From Clostridia bacterium (lineage in GTDB: Bacteria > Bacillota > Clostridia > TANB77 > CAG-508), in contig JAFVBS010000011.1 of assembly GCA_017479865.1 (NCBI GenBank), positions 1-41,757 on the forward strand: DNA of 41,757 bases. Reading direction: 5' to 3'. Each line of letters begins with the position of its first letter. Position 1 is the first letter of the stretch. Made by a program: the position numbers and the translations under genes. Below are positions 23,775 to 31,250 of the stretch, piece after piece. Below the pieces are notes generated by a model. The model ran no database searches. It was not told the origin of the DNA and was given only the letters and a program-made list of their open reading frames with translations.

Positions 23775-24223
23775 TTGGCTTATTCAGATAGAGAACTATT
23801 GGCCAGAATGATACAATGCGAAGCTCGGGCGGAGAGGGAGACAATGGAATGAAGGCTGTTGCCTCTGTAATTATGAACAGAGTAAACACCCCAGTTGGCG
23901 AATATGCCAGAGTATCACAAGGCGGGAATATTAGAAATATATTATTCCAGACAGGACAATTTGATTGTGCCACAGAAAATTTGTATGGAAGCTATAATCC
24001 ACAAAATATCTATAACATGAATCCTACAGATGAACATTATTATATAGCAGATTGGGCACTTTCAGGAAACAGATTATCCAATGCAGGGGAGTGTTTGTGG
24101 TATTTAAATCCCTATAAACCAAATTGCAATCCAACTTTTCCTGCCAATGGTTCTGGTAGCTTTCATACAAGAATTGTCAATCATTGTTTTTATGAACCGA
24201 CCTCATTATATGAAAATACATAA
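23775..24223 (+). CDS. cwlJ: Spore cortex hydrolase CwlJ, requiring two +1 shifts at consecutive CGG codons
   Basis: From the TTG at 23775 (AGAGGTGG upstream) the frame reads SDRELLARMIQCEA, then meets CGG at 23826-23828 and ends at TGA 23850. Skipping the C gives GGG (Gly); the next codon is again CGG (23830-23832); skipping its C gives GGA and then EGDNGMKAVASVIMNRV in one open frame to 24223. The joined 148-residue protein has the SleB/CwlJ fold signature (E-A-x-G-E-G-x-x-G-M) and the CwlJ ending HCFYEPT. CwlJ degrades spore cortex at germination and depends on GerQ, whose gene follows. Joined frame: 23775-23825, 23827-23829, 23831-24223. Confidence 0.82.
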
Positions 24224-24232
24224 GGAGGTTTT

Positions 24233-24515
24233 ATGGAAGAAAATGTAGTGATTAATAGTAATTCGCCAGATGTCTTGACAAATAATATGTATACTCCAGC
24301 ATTTTTGAGACAGCAAATAGGAAAATTAGTCAGGGTAGAATTTCTCATTCGGAACGAATAATTTGGTGGACAGAATTGGCATTTTAGAGGATGTTGGTGT
24401 TAGCTATATTTTACTAAGGTCATTGGAAAGTAATAGCTTAGTTTATTGCGATTTATATTCAATCAAGTTTGTAACAATTTCAGAGTTTATGCCTAGAGGC
24501 TATGGCAGATATTAG
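24233..24515 (+). CDS. gerQ: GerQ-like spore coat protein requiring +1 shift at a CGG codon
   Basis: A perfect AAGGAGG overlaps the end of cwlJ, followed by ATG 24233. The frame gives TPAFLRQQIGKLVRVEFLI, then CGG at 24350-24352 and TAA two codons later. Skipping the C restores GTNNLVDRIGILEDVGVSYI and a tail with CDLYSIKFVTISE to TAG 24513-24515, 93 residues in all. The Q-x-x-G-K-x-V-x-V start and the D-x-Y-x-I-x-F-V-T ending match the core of GerQ-type proteins. In Bacillus gerQ is next to cwlJ and needed for CwlJ function. Joined frame: 24233-24349 plus 24351-24515. Confidence 0.72.
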
Positions 24516-24561
24516 AAATAGAGGACGATAACTTTAATAAAATAGTTGAACTCACTAAAAA

Positions 24562-24607
24562 TAATCACCCTACTATTCATAGTAACATATGATATAGCAG
24601 GTGATTT
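24562..24607 (+). terminator. Probable terminator overlapping the next ribosome binding site
   Basis: AATCACC-CTACTAT pairs with ATAGCAGGTGATT with a one-base bulge, then TTTTT. The second arm contains the ribosome binding site (AGGTGA) of the M14 gene, so folding would also mask its translation start. Confidence 0.5.
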
Positions 24608-24610
24608 TTT

Positions 24611-25564
24611 ATGACATATAATCAAAGAAAAATTCCATATTTTCAAGAAATTGTTCAAACCAATCAGCCATATTCTTATGAGATGATGAGAAAAAATCTG
24701 CGAGAGTTAAAAGAAACTTATCCTTTTTTGGAGATAGGAAGTATTGGTCAAAGTGTGTTAAAAAAAGACTTACCCTATGTACGAATTGGGGCGGGACCAA
24801 AAAAAGTGCTATACCACGCTGGAATTCATGGTAATGAGTGGATTACGTCAGTCCTATTAATGAAATACATAGAAGCTTTTTGCCAAGCTTACAGTTCCAA
24901 TGGAACAATTGCAGGATATTCTGCCAAAAAACTATTTCAAGAAACTTCAATTTACATGGTACCTATGGTCAACCCAGACACCATTGACTTGGTAGTAGGT
25001 GCTATTCCAGAAAGTAGTAGAGAATATAGACATTATCAGGCAATTTCATGCTATTTCCCAAACATTCCGTTCCCAGATGGTTGGAAAGCAAATTTCAATG
25101 GTGTGGATTTAAATTTGCAGTTTCCAGCAGGGTGGAGGCAAGCACAAAAAATCAAATTTTCCAAAGGCTATCGTAGACCAGCACCGAGAGACTTTGTTGG
25201 AAGAGCTCCTTTAACAGAGCCAGAGGCAATTGCGCTTTATCAATTCACACTAGCTCACAATTTTGCACTTACTATTTCCTATCATACACAGGGAGAAGAA
25301 ATTTATTGGCAATTTCTAAACTACATGCCAAAAAGGGGAAAAGAAATAGGGGAGTTATTTGCAAAACTTTCAGATTACCATTTAACACAAGTACCATTCG
25401 CTTCAAGTTTTGCAGGATACAAAGATTGGTTTCTTCAAACCTACAATAAGCCAGCATATACAATAGAAGCGGGATTGGGTGAAAACCCACTTTCCATTTT
25501 ACAGTTTAATAAAATCTATCAAGATAATCTGCCTATCTTAGTGTTGGGAGCTATCCTTGCATAA
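24611..25564 (+). CDS. M14-family zinc carboxypeptidase (gamma-D-glutamyl-diaminoacid peptidase type)
   Basis: The 317-residue protein has the M14 zinc site H-x-x-E in HAGIHGNEWITS, an N-P-D and NFNGVDLNLQFPAGW block with the substrate-binding Asn/Arg region, the third zinc His in SYHTQGEE and the catalytic Glu in YTIEAGLGENP. No signal peptide is visible. The Firmicute relatives cut gamma-D-Glu-diaminopimelate bonds in peptidoglycan peptides, often during sporulation, which suits the cwlJ-gerQ neighbourhood. AGGTGA precedes the ATG, inside a hairpin. Confidence 0.88.
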   Translation: MTYNQRKIPYFQEIVQTNQPYSYEMMRKNLRELKETYPFLEIGSIGQSVLKKDLPYVRIGAGPKKVLYHAGIHGNEWITSVLLMKYIEAFCQAYSSNGTIAGYSAKKLFQETSIYMVPMVNPDTIDLVVGAIPESSREYRHYQAISCYFPNIPFPDGWKANFNGVDLNLQFPAGWRQAQKIKFSKGYRRPAPRDFVGRAPLTEPEAIALYQFTLAHNFALTISYHTQGEEIYWQFLNYMPKRGKEIGELFAKLSDYHLTQVPFASSFAGYKDWFLQTYNKPAYTIEAGLGENPLSILQFNKIYQDNLPILVLGAILA

Positions 25565-25576
25565 GAAATCATAATA

Positions 25577-25610
25577 AAAAGCCTTGTAGCAATTCAGCTA
25601 CAAGGTTTAT
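25577..25610. terminator. Bidirectional terminator between convergent genes
   Basis: AAAAAGCCTTGTAGC pairs with GCTACAAGGTTT around AATTCA; A-rich on one side and T-rich on the other, between the M14 gene and the LysM gene. Confidence 0.85.
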
Positions 25611-25623
25611 ATATTTATTTTAA

Positions 25624-26349
25624 TTAAAATAAATTTGGAAATTGCCTTACAATGCCATTCACAAAGAATTGCGACATTCTTAAAATTTCTTTTTGCACCA
25701 TATCATAGGCAGCAATATCTTCTACATAATTTCCAGAGAGTCTAGCATTTACTTCATTTGCTGTAAGCCTTAAATGGTCATATAACATTTGACGAATTTC
25801 TTCTTTTGGGTAAAATGGATTGATATTGCTAAATGCTTCTGCCATATCATCAGCATTTTGATACCATTTTTTATTTAATACCATTGCTTGCTCTTGATTT
25901 TTATTTTTTAATGCTACAATCAAATCTTTGCCAATGACTAAATGCTCTGTTAAAAGTCTTTGAATTTCACTTGCTACGGCATTGCCATAGTAAGGTCTAA
26001 AAACATTGGCAATATCTTTAGGGTTCCTTAATAAACGTGTTTGTGTTGCATCTAAGTCTTTTAAATTCTCAGCAATACTAATTAAAAGCATTCGCGTCCA
26101 CATAATGTGTTGTTCCCAGACTAAATTCATTTGTTCTAGTAATCGAACTTGATTAATACTGATCCAATAACTATTATTTTGGCTATCGTCTGGATAAATA
26201 TAAATTTGTTGTCCAACTCGTAAATAATATGGGTCTAATGCTAAGTTTGCATCAATAATACTTTGCACGGTTGTGCCATATTGCATTGCTAAGTTATATA
26301 AAGTATCTCCTGGACGTATTGTGTGCAAGATAGGATTGATTTCATTCAT
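25624..26349 (-). CDS. LysM protein with a helical C-terminal domain
   Basis: The 241-residue protein starts with one LysM domain (residues about 8-52: HTIRPGDTLYNLAMQYGTTV, ending QQIYIY), which binds peptidoglycan or chitin-like glycan. The remaining 170 residues are helical with WTRMLLISIAENLKDLDATQ and a pair of related segments (VIGKDLIVAL; EEIRQMLYDHL). I recall this second domain from Bacillales proteins mislabelled acetylglutamate kinase; it has nothing of that enzyme. No signal peptide is visible, which fits proteins packed into the spore from the mother cell. GGAGGGGA precedes the ATG. Confidence 0.75.
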   Translation of the reverse strand: MNEINPILHTIRPGDTLYNLAMQYGTTVQSIIDANLALDPYYLRVGQQIYIYPDDSQNNSYWISINQVRLLEQMNLVWEQHIMWTRMLLISIAENLKDLDATQTRLLRNPKDIANVFRPYYGNAVASEIQRLLTEHLVIGKDLIVALKNKNQEQAMVLNKKWYQNADDMAEAFSNINPFYPKEEIRQMLYDHLRLTANEVNARLSGNYVEDIAAYDMVQKEILRMSQFFVNGIVRQFPNLF

Positions 26350-26433
26350 AAATTTTCCCCTCCTAATATAGAATATTAAAAAGTGGGAAAATTGTTGCCT
26401 AATAATAGCAATTTATATCTTTTTATTTTCTTG

Positions 26434-28179
26434 TCATTTTGCTTCATTCTTTAAGAGTTTTTCAATTTCTTGATATCTCTTAATTTTAGCGGTACTTGTT
26501 TTAATCATTGGTTCATCAGAAATGTATAGTTTTTTAATATATTTGTATTTTGACAAGCCAGAGTTTATTTCTTTAATATCCTTCCAAATATGGTCTTTAA
26601 TGGAGTTTTCGTCAGTAAAGGCTAACTGCTTTTCAAAGTATTCTTTGTCATATACTACTTTACAAGATACCACTAAGTCATCTTCTTTAGGGTATCCAAA
26701 CACCATACTCTCCACTACATAAGGTAATTTATTAATTACGCTTTCCAATTCTTCAGGGAAGACATTCTTTCCATTTTTAAGAACAATTACATTTTTCTTT
26801 CTTCCTGTAATAAAAATAAATCCATCTTTATCCATGTAAGCTAAATCACCGGTATGAATCCATCGTTTTCCATCTGCATCTACATCGATAATTTTGTTAG
26901 TAGCCTCTTCATCTTCATAATAGCCAAGCATTACGTTTGGACCAGTTGCAACTAGCTCACCAATTCCATTTTCATCTGGATCATCGATTTTAATATCCAC
27001 ATTCACCATGGCAAAACCAATGGAACCAAAGCGAAATTTTTTAATATTTTCGCCTGCCAATACAGGAGAAGTTTCGGTTAAACCATAGCCTTGCACAACA
27101 TCGAAGCCCCAGGAATAAAAATCTTGGGCTACATTTTTATCAAGAGCCGCTGCTCCGTTAACAACAAATCTAAGCTTTCCACCCAATTGTTCATGAATTT
27201 GTTTAAATAATTTCTTACGAATATCAATATGCAATTTCATTAAAAAATTACTAATTTTCATGGCTCTTTTGACTAGCTTTGTTTTTCCTTGTTTTTCAAT
27301 TGCTTTCCAAATTTTCTTATCCATCGATTCAATTAGTAGAGGAACCGCAATAAATACACTCACTCCATATTCTACAATATTTTCTTGGATATGCCTTAGT
27401 CCATCACAAAATACATTTCTAGAGCCATTGCTCATCATAAATAAAATGCCTGTTGAACCAAATGTATGATGAAATGGTAAAATGCAGAAATTAGTGTCTG
27501 TATTGTAAATCTTTTCTGCCGAATTAATGGCATAAACCACAGAAGCAATATTTCGATGAGAAAGCATAACAGCTTTTGAAGCAGAAGTGGTGCCAGAAGT
27601 AAATATAATGGTTGCCATTTTATCATTATCGATTTTAGCTTTGACAAATCGTTTATCCTTTTTCTTTTCAAGTAACTCTTTTCCTTTTTTCAAAAAATTA
27701 CTCATGAGCAATACGCCATCATCGCTTACATCGTCCATACAAATAATGTTTTTTAATTCTGTTTTTCCATTTTTTATCATGTCTTTCAAATCATTGATGT
27801 AATCTTTTTCACAAATAATAGAGGTAACTTTGGCCCTGATAAGTGAAGTTTCAATTTCTTCTTTTGGAAGAGATTTATCAAGCGGAACTACAACACCAGT
27901 TCCATTAATAACTGCAATATAATTTAAAATCCACTCATATCTGTTTTTACCAATAATGGCAATTCTAGAATCCTTTAATCCAAAATCAATATAGGCTGTT
28001 CCAAGATAATTGATTTGCTTTAAAAAAGTTTTGTAGGTGATATCTTGGTAGGTCACTTTTTGATTTTCATCCTTCTTTTTCAGGGTAAAAGCAATATCAT
28101 TAGAGAATTTTTGATTAATTTCATTCATAATTTCTCTAATATTTTTGTAATCAGTACACTGATATAATAAATTTTCCAT
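26434..28179 (-). CDS. AMP-dependent acyl-CoA synthetase (long-chain type)
   Basis: The 581-residue protein carries all adenylate-forming enzyme motifs: TIIFTSGTTSASKAVMLSHR (ATP loop), VQGYGLTETSPV, WIHTGDLAYMDKDGFIFITG with RKKNVIVLKNGKNVFPEELE (hinge), and the last lysine in IKTSTAKIKR. It activates a carboxylic acid, probably a fatty acid, as an acyl-AMP and then acyl-CoA. AAGGAG-AGGTCA precedes this ATG; an upstream extension to 28284 would run through a terminator hairpin, so I reject it. A minus-strand TATAAT lies at 28213-28208. Confidence 0.88.
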   Translation of the reverse strand: MENLLYQCTDYKNIREIMNEINQKFSNDIAFTLKKKDENQKVTYQDITYKTFLKQINYLGTAYIDFGLKDSRIAIIGKNRYEWILNYIAVINGTGVVVPLDKSLPKEEIETSLIRAKVTSIICEKDYINDLKDMIKNGKTELKNIICMDDVSDDGVLLMSNFLKKGKELLEKKKDKRFVKAKIDNDKMATIIFTSGTTSASKAVMLSHRNIASVVYAINSAEKIYNTDTNFCILPFHHTFGSTGILFMMSNGSRNVFCDGLRHIQENIVEYGVSVFIAVPLLIESMDKKIWKAIEKQGKTKLVKRAMKISNFLMKLHIDIRKKLFKQIHEQLGGKLRFVVNGAAALDKNVAQDFYSWGFDVVQGYGLTETSPVLAGENIKKFRFGSIGFAMVNVDIKIDDPDENGIGELVATGPNVMLGYYEDEEATNKIIDVDADGKRWIHTGDLAYMDKDGFIFITGRKKNVIVLKNGKNVFPEELESVINKLPYVVESMVFGYPKEDDLVVSCKVVYDKEYFEKQLAFTDENSIKDHIWKDIKEINSGLSKYKYIKKLYISDEPMIKTSTAKIKRYQEIEKLLKNEAK

Positions 28180-28240
28180 TGACCTCTCCTTTTTCATTGA
28201 TATGGGTATTATATCACATAATTTTTTATCTGTATAGAAT

Positions 28241-28282
28241 AAAAAACAGAATATTTCTAATAGTAGAAATATTCTGCTTTTC
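28241..28282 (-). terminator. Intrinsic terminator after the membrane-protein gene
   Basis: CAGAATATTTCTA (28247-28259) pairs perfectly with TAGAAATATTCTG (28264-28276), 13 bp. On the minus strand it is followed by six T. It separates the gene at 28299 from the acyl-CoA synthetase gene. Confidence 0.85.
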
Positions 28283-28298
28283 ACATATTTATTACAAC

Positions 28299-29096
28299 TT
28301 ATAGATAAATTCCTAAGAACGAAAAAACAAATTTTACAGCATAGAAAATGCCTATAATCAAAGCAAATTTCCAGAAGAAAGTATTGTCTTCCTTTTCAGC
28401 CACATAATCCTTTGTAACAAAATAAAGTAAAACGGTAGAAAGTACTGTGCAAAAACCTGCAAAAGGAGAAGTTAATTTTGTAACAGAACTGCCAAAAAGA
28501 GTTAATAAGTTCACAACACTAGCGATAACAACTGGAATTTTAGCAATGACAATGCTAATGGCAATAGATAAAAAGGATTTCTTTTCACCCTTCTGGAATC
28601 CATAGATTAATCCGGATAGTAAAGCAATAGTAATTACTGGTGCTATTAAACTTTTAATAATTCCTAAAAAATTACTAAATAGGTGCTTAAAGAAATAACT
28701 AGCACTACCTAAATAACCAAATAAATAAACACTAGCAATATGAATGACATTATGAAGTAAGATAGCAACTAGCCAAATCACTAAAATGATAATAGCTATT
28801 TTTAAAAACTTATTGTTAGTATCTGCTGTTACTTCTTTTAGCTTTTGCAATGGATTTTTACAAAAACTAGTGAAAAATCCCTTTGCCTCTTTAGAATCCT
28901 TTTTGATATCAGTTTGCTTGAATGTATCTTTCACTTGATTAACTGTGTTAGTAGCTTCTTTTTTTAACTCCTCTTTATGAACTTCAAAAGAATTGCTGAC
29001 TTTTTCTTGCTTTTCCTCTTTTACTTCAGCTTGTGTTTCCTCTTCCTGTTTGATGTCTTCTTGTGTGTTTTCTCGATTTTCCTCCATGTTACTCAT
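28299..29096 (-). CDS. Membrane protein with a long charged N-terminal segment, unknown
   Basis: I do not recognise this 265-residue protein. Residues 1-95 are highly charged and Glu/Lys-rich (QEEETQAEVKEEKQEKVS), probably partly coiled coil and cytoplasmic. Then come about five membrane segments, for example KIAIIILVIWLVAILLHNVI, VITIALLSGLIYGF and FALIIGIFYAVKFVFSF. The layout resembles Yip1-like small membrane proteins but no signature is certain. The start has two close ATGs (29096 and 29087) behind AAAGGAAAGG. It ends at a strong terminator and is probably a single-gene unit. Confidence 0.7.
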   Translation of the reverse strand: MSNMEENRENTQEDIKQEEETQAEVKEEKQEKVSNSFEVHKEELKKEATNTVNQVKDTFKQTDIKKDSKEAKGFFTSFCKNPLQKLKEVTADTNNKFLKIAIIILVIWLVAILLHNVIHIASVYLFGYLGSASYFFKHLFSNFLGIIKSLIAPVITIALLSGLIYGFQKGEKKSFLSIAISIVIAKIPVVIASVVNLLTLFGSSVTKLTSPFAGFCTVLSTVLLYFVTKDYVAEKEDNTFFWKFALIIGIFYAVKFVFSFLGIYL

Positions 29097-29336
29097 CCTT
29101 TCCTTTAAAATTTAACTATATTAAACTATAAAATTTGTAAAAAGTAAATAGAAAAGTTATTAAATCATATGTTTTTGTGAAAAAAGTATGATAAAATGAT
29201 TAAAAAATTTGGCATGGGGTATCCTAAAATAAAATATTATGATACAATGACAGGGCAAACAAGTTCAAGAAAATGTAAAATATTTTATGGGTATATTTTC
29301 TTGAAATTCTTACAGAAAAATAGGAAGGAGAGAAAA

Positions 29337-30746
29337 ATGGATAAGAAAGAAGCGGAAGAATTAAAGAAACAGTTATTTCATCAAAAAGAAAATGGTTGGA
29401 AGGGAAAAACAGAAGCGCAAAGACAGGAAATTTTTAACTATGCAAAAGGATATATTGCTTTTATGAACCAATCCAAAACAGAAAGAGAAATTGTGGAAAG
29501 TAGCAAAAAAATAGCAGATGAACATGGCTTTTGTGACATCAGCCAAAAACAAAGTTTAGTACCAGGAGATAAGGTATATTGGGTAAACCGCGAAAAAAGT
29601 ATGTATTTAGCAGTGATTGGCGAAAACAGTATTGAAGAGGGAATGAATATTATTGGAGCTCATGCAGACTCTCCAAGACTTGATTTAAAACCAAATCCAC
29701 TTTATGAAGATTCTGAATTTGCTTATTTGAAAACACATTACTATGGAGGAATAAAAAAATATCAATGGACGACAATTCCACTTGCTATTCATGGCGTGAT
29801 TGTGAAAACAACAGGTGAAAAAATTACCATCAACATTGGGGAAAATGAAGAGGATCCAATCTTCACCATTACCGATTTATTGCCTCACTTGGCACAAGAC
29901 CAAATGAAGAAAAAGCTAGCAGATGGGATTGAAGGAGAGGATTTAAACCTATTAATTGGAAGTATTCCTTTTGATGCAGAGGTTTCAGAAGGAGTGAAAT
30001 TCAATATATTATCTATTCTTCATGAAAAATATGGCATTACTGAAAAGGATCTTCTAAGTTCTGAACTAGAGCTGGTTCCAGCAATGAAAGCAAGAAGTAT
30101 GGGATTTGATAATAGTATGGTAGCAGCATATGGTCAAGATGATAAAATTTGCGTATATACTTCGTTGACTGCATTAATGAAAATTGAACATCCTAAAACA
30201 ACAGCAGCTTGTATTATTTCAGATAAAGAAGAAGTAGGAAGTATGGGAAACACTGGAATGGAATCACATGTATTTGATACCTTCATTTCAGAAATTTTAA
30301 ATAAATTAGGGATTAATCGTCCAAACTTATTAGAAAAGGTATTTTGCAACTCTAAAATGTTATCCGCCGATGTAGATGCAGGACTTGATCCAATCTATAG
30401 TAGTGTTTCAGAAAAAAATAATGCAGCTCATTTAGGGAGAGGAATTGGACTTAACAAATATACCGGGGCTCGTGGTAAATCAGGTGCATCAGATGCTAAT
30501 GCTGAATTTGTTGCACACGTAAGAAAAATTTTTGAAGACAACGACATTCGTTATCAAATTTCAGAATTAGGAAAAGTAGATGTAGGAGGGGGCGGAACTA
30601 TTGCCTACATTTTAGCCAATAAAGGAATTGATGTGATTGATTGTGGTGTGCCAGTTCTTTCAATGCATGCACCATATGAGGTAACGAGCAAATTTGATTT
30701 ATACGAGGCACATCGTGGTTATGAAGCTTTTTGGAGAACAGTTTAA
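29337..30746 (+). CDS. M18-family aminopeptidase
   Basis: The 469-residue protein has the M18 zinc ligands and catalytic blocks: GAHADSPRLDLKPNPLYE, a THYYGGIKKYQW strand, DKEEVGSMGNTGMES (catalytic and zinc Glu), SADVDAGLDP, and the C-terminal HAPYEVTSKFDLYEAHRGYE with the last zinc His. These metallopeptidases release N-terminal residues, classically Asp/Glu or hydrophobic ones, in the cytoplasm. GGAAGGAG lies just before this ATG; the in-frame extension back to 29196 has no site and no family similarity. Confidence 0.92.
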   Translation: MDKKEAEELKKQLFHQKENGWKGKTEAQRQEIFNYAKGYIAFMNQSKTEREIVESSKKIADEHGFCDISQKQSLVPGDKVYWVNREKSMYLAVIGENSIEEGMNIIGAHADSPRLDLKPNPLYEDSEFAYLKTHYYGGIKKYQWTTIPLAIHGVIVKTTGEKITINIGENEEDPIFTITDLLPHLAQDQMKKKLADGIEGEDLNLLIGSIPFDAEVSEGVKFNILSILHEKYGITEKDLLSSELELVPAMKARSMGFDNSMVAAYGQDDKICVYTSLTALMKIEHPKTTAACIISDKEEVGSMGNTGMESHVFDTFISEILNKLGINRPNLLEKVFCNSKMLSADVDAGLDPIYSSVSEKNNAAHLGRGIGLNKYTGARGKSGASDANAEFVAHVRKIFEDNDIRYQISELGKVDVGGGGTIAYILANKGIDVIDCGVPVLSMHAPYEVTSKFDLYEAHRGYEAFWRTV

Positions 30747-30828
30747 AAATATTTGGAAAATTTTGTTGGTGGATACACCATAATTATGTTTCAAATTAGT
30801 TTGTAGAAATGGTATGAAAGATAAAATA

Positions 30829-30857
30829 AAAAAGGGCGCTGGAATTCCAGTGCCTTT
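30829..30857. terminator. Terminator between convergent genes
   Basis: AAAAAGGGCGCTGG faces CCAGTGCCTTT around AATT, with one bulge and one G-T pair. It lies between the M18 gene and the small Cys-protein gene and can act both ways. Confidence 0.65.
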
Positions 30858-30864
30858 AGCATGT

Positions 30865-31077
30865 TTACTTAACCGAATGAAACCCACTAAAACAATCAGG
30901 AGTCGTAGAACCTTTTTTCATAGAATGAACAATTCCCTTCAGATTGTGGTTTTTACAATGGGTGCCTACTGGACAAGTGGTGCAGGGCGTTAATGCAACA
31001 CCGCGATACTGGCTGTAAGACCGATTAAGAAGGTCTTCAACAAGCATATCTTGTTTTTTCTTTATCTGGTTATTCAT
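30865..31077 (-). CDS. Small Cys-rich protein, GC-rich and codon-atypical
   Basis: A 70-residue protein of unknown function with C-x-x-C (PCTTCPVGTHCKNHNLKG) and two further Cys/His positions (DCFSGFHSVK), a plausible metal-binding arrangement. The start is well supported: TAGGAGGT before the ATG and a TTGTAT-17-TATAAT promoter behind it. Codon choice differs from the neighbours (CCC, ACC, CTG, CAG, CGC), suggesting transfer from a GC-richer source. It contains the only in-frame CGG (31023-31021, minus strand) I find that is not followed by a frame change: a +1 shift there would meet a stop eleven codons on. Confidence 0.65.
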   Translation of the reverse strand: MNNQIKKKQDMLVEDLLNRSYSQYRGVALTPCTTCPVGTHCKNHNLKGIVHSMKKGSTTPDCFSGFHSVK

Positions 31078-31112
31078 GCTAATACCTCCTAAAATTTTTT
31101 AAGGTACTATCT

Positions 31113-31141
31113 ATTATACTACAAAAATAAGAAAAATACAA
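31113..31141 (-). promoter_or_regulatory. Promoter of the small Cys-protein gene
   Basis: On the minus strand TTGTAT (31141-31136), 17 bases, perfect TATAAT (31118-31113). Confidence 0.65.
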
Positions 31142-31194
31142 CCATTATCTTAAAAAATGGTAAAAAATGGGACGAAAATAATTTGCTCATATTA

Positions 31195-31223
31195 TTGCGC
31201 AATTTGTTATCTTAGCATATAAT
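31195..31223 (+). promoter_or_regulatory. Promoter of the murF-ddl gene group
   Basis: TTGCGC (31195-31200), 17 bases, perfect TATAAT (31218-31223). The -35 lies in the palindrome ATTGCGCAAT, a possible operator. Confidence 0.6.
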
Positions 31224-31250
31224 GAAACAAAAATGAAAAAAGGAAGATGT

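Noticed and set aside
23826-23836. A single two-base (AG) duplication in GAGAG as the cause of the cwlJ break
   Set aside because: It would also restore the frame (EARAEGDNG), but two +1 shifts at CGG give a better family match (EAGGEGDNG) and agree with three other genes.
29196-29336. N-terminal extension of the M18 aminopeptidase
   Set aside because: The extension has no ribosome binding site and no family similarity, while GGAAGGAG precedes the ATG at 29337.
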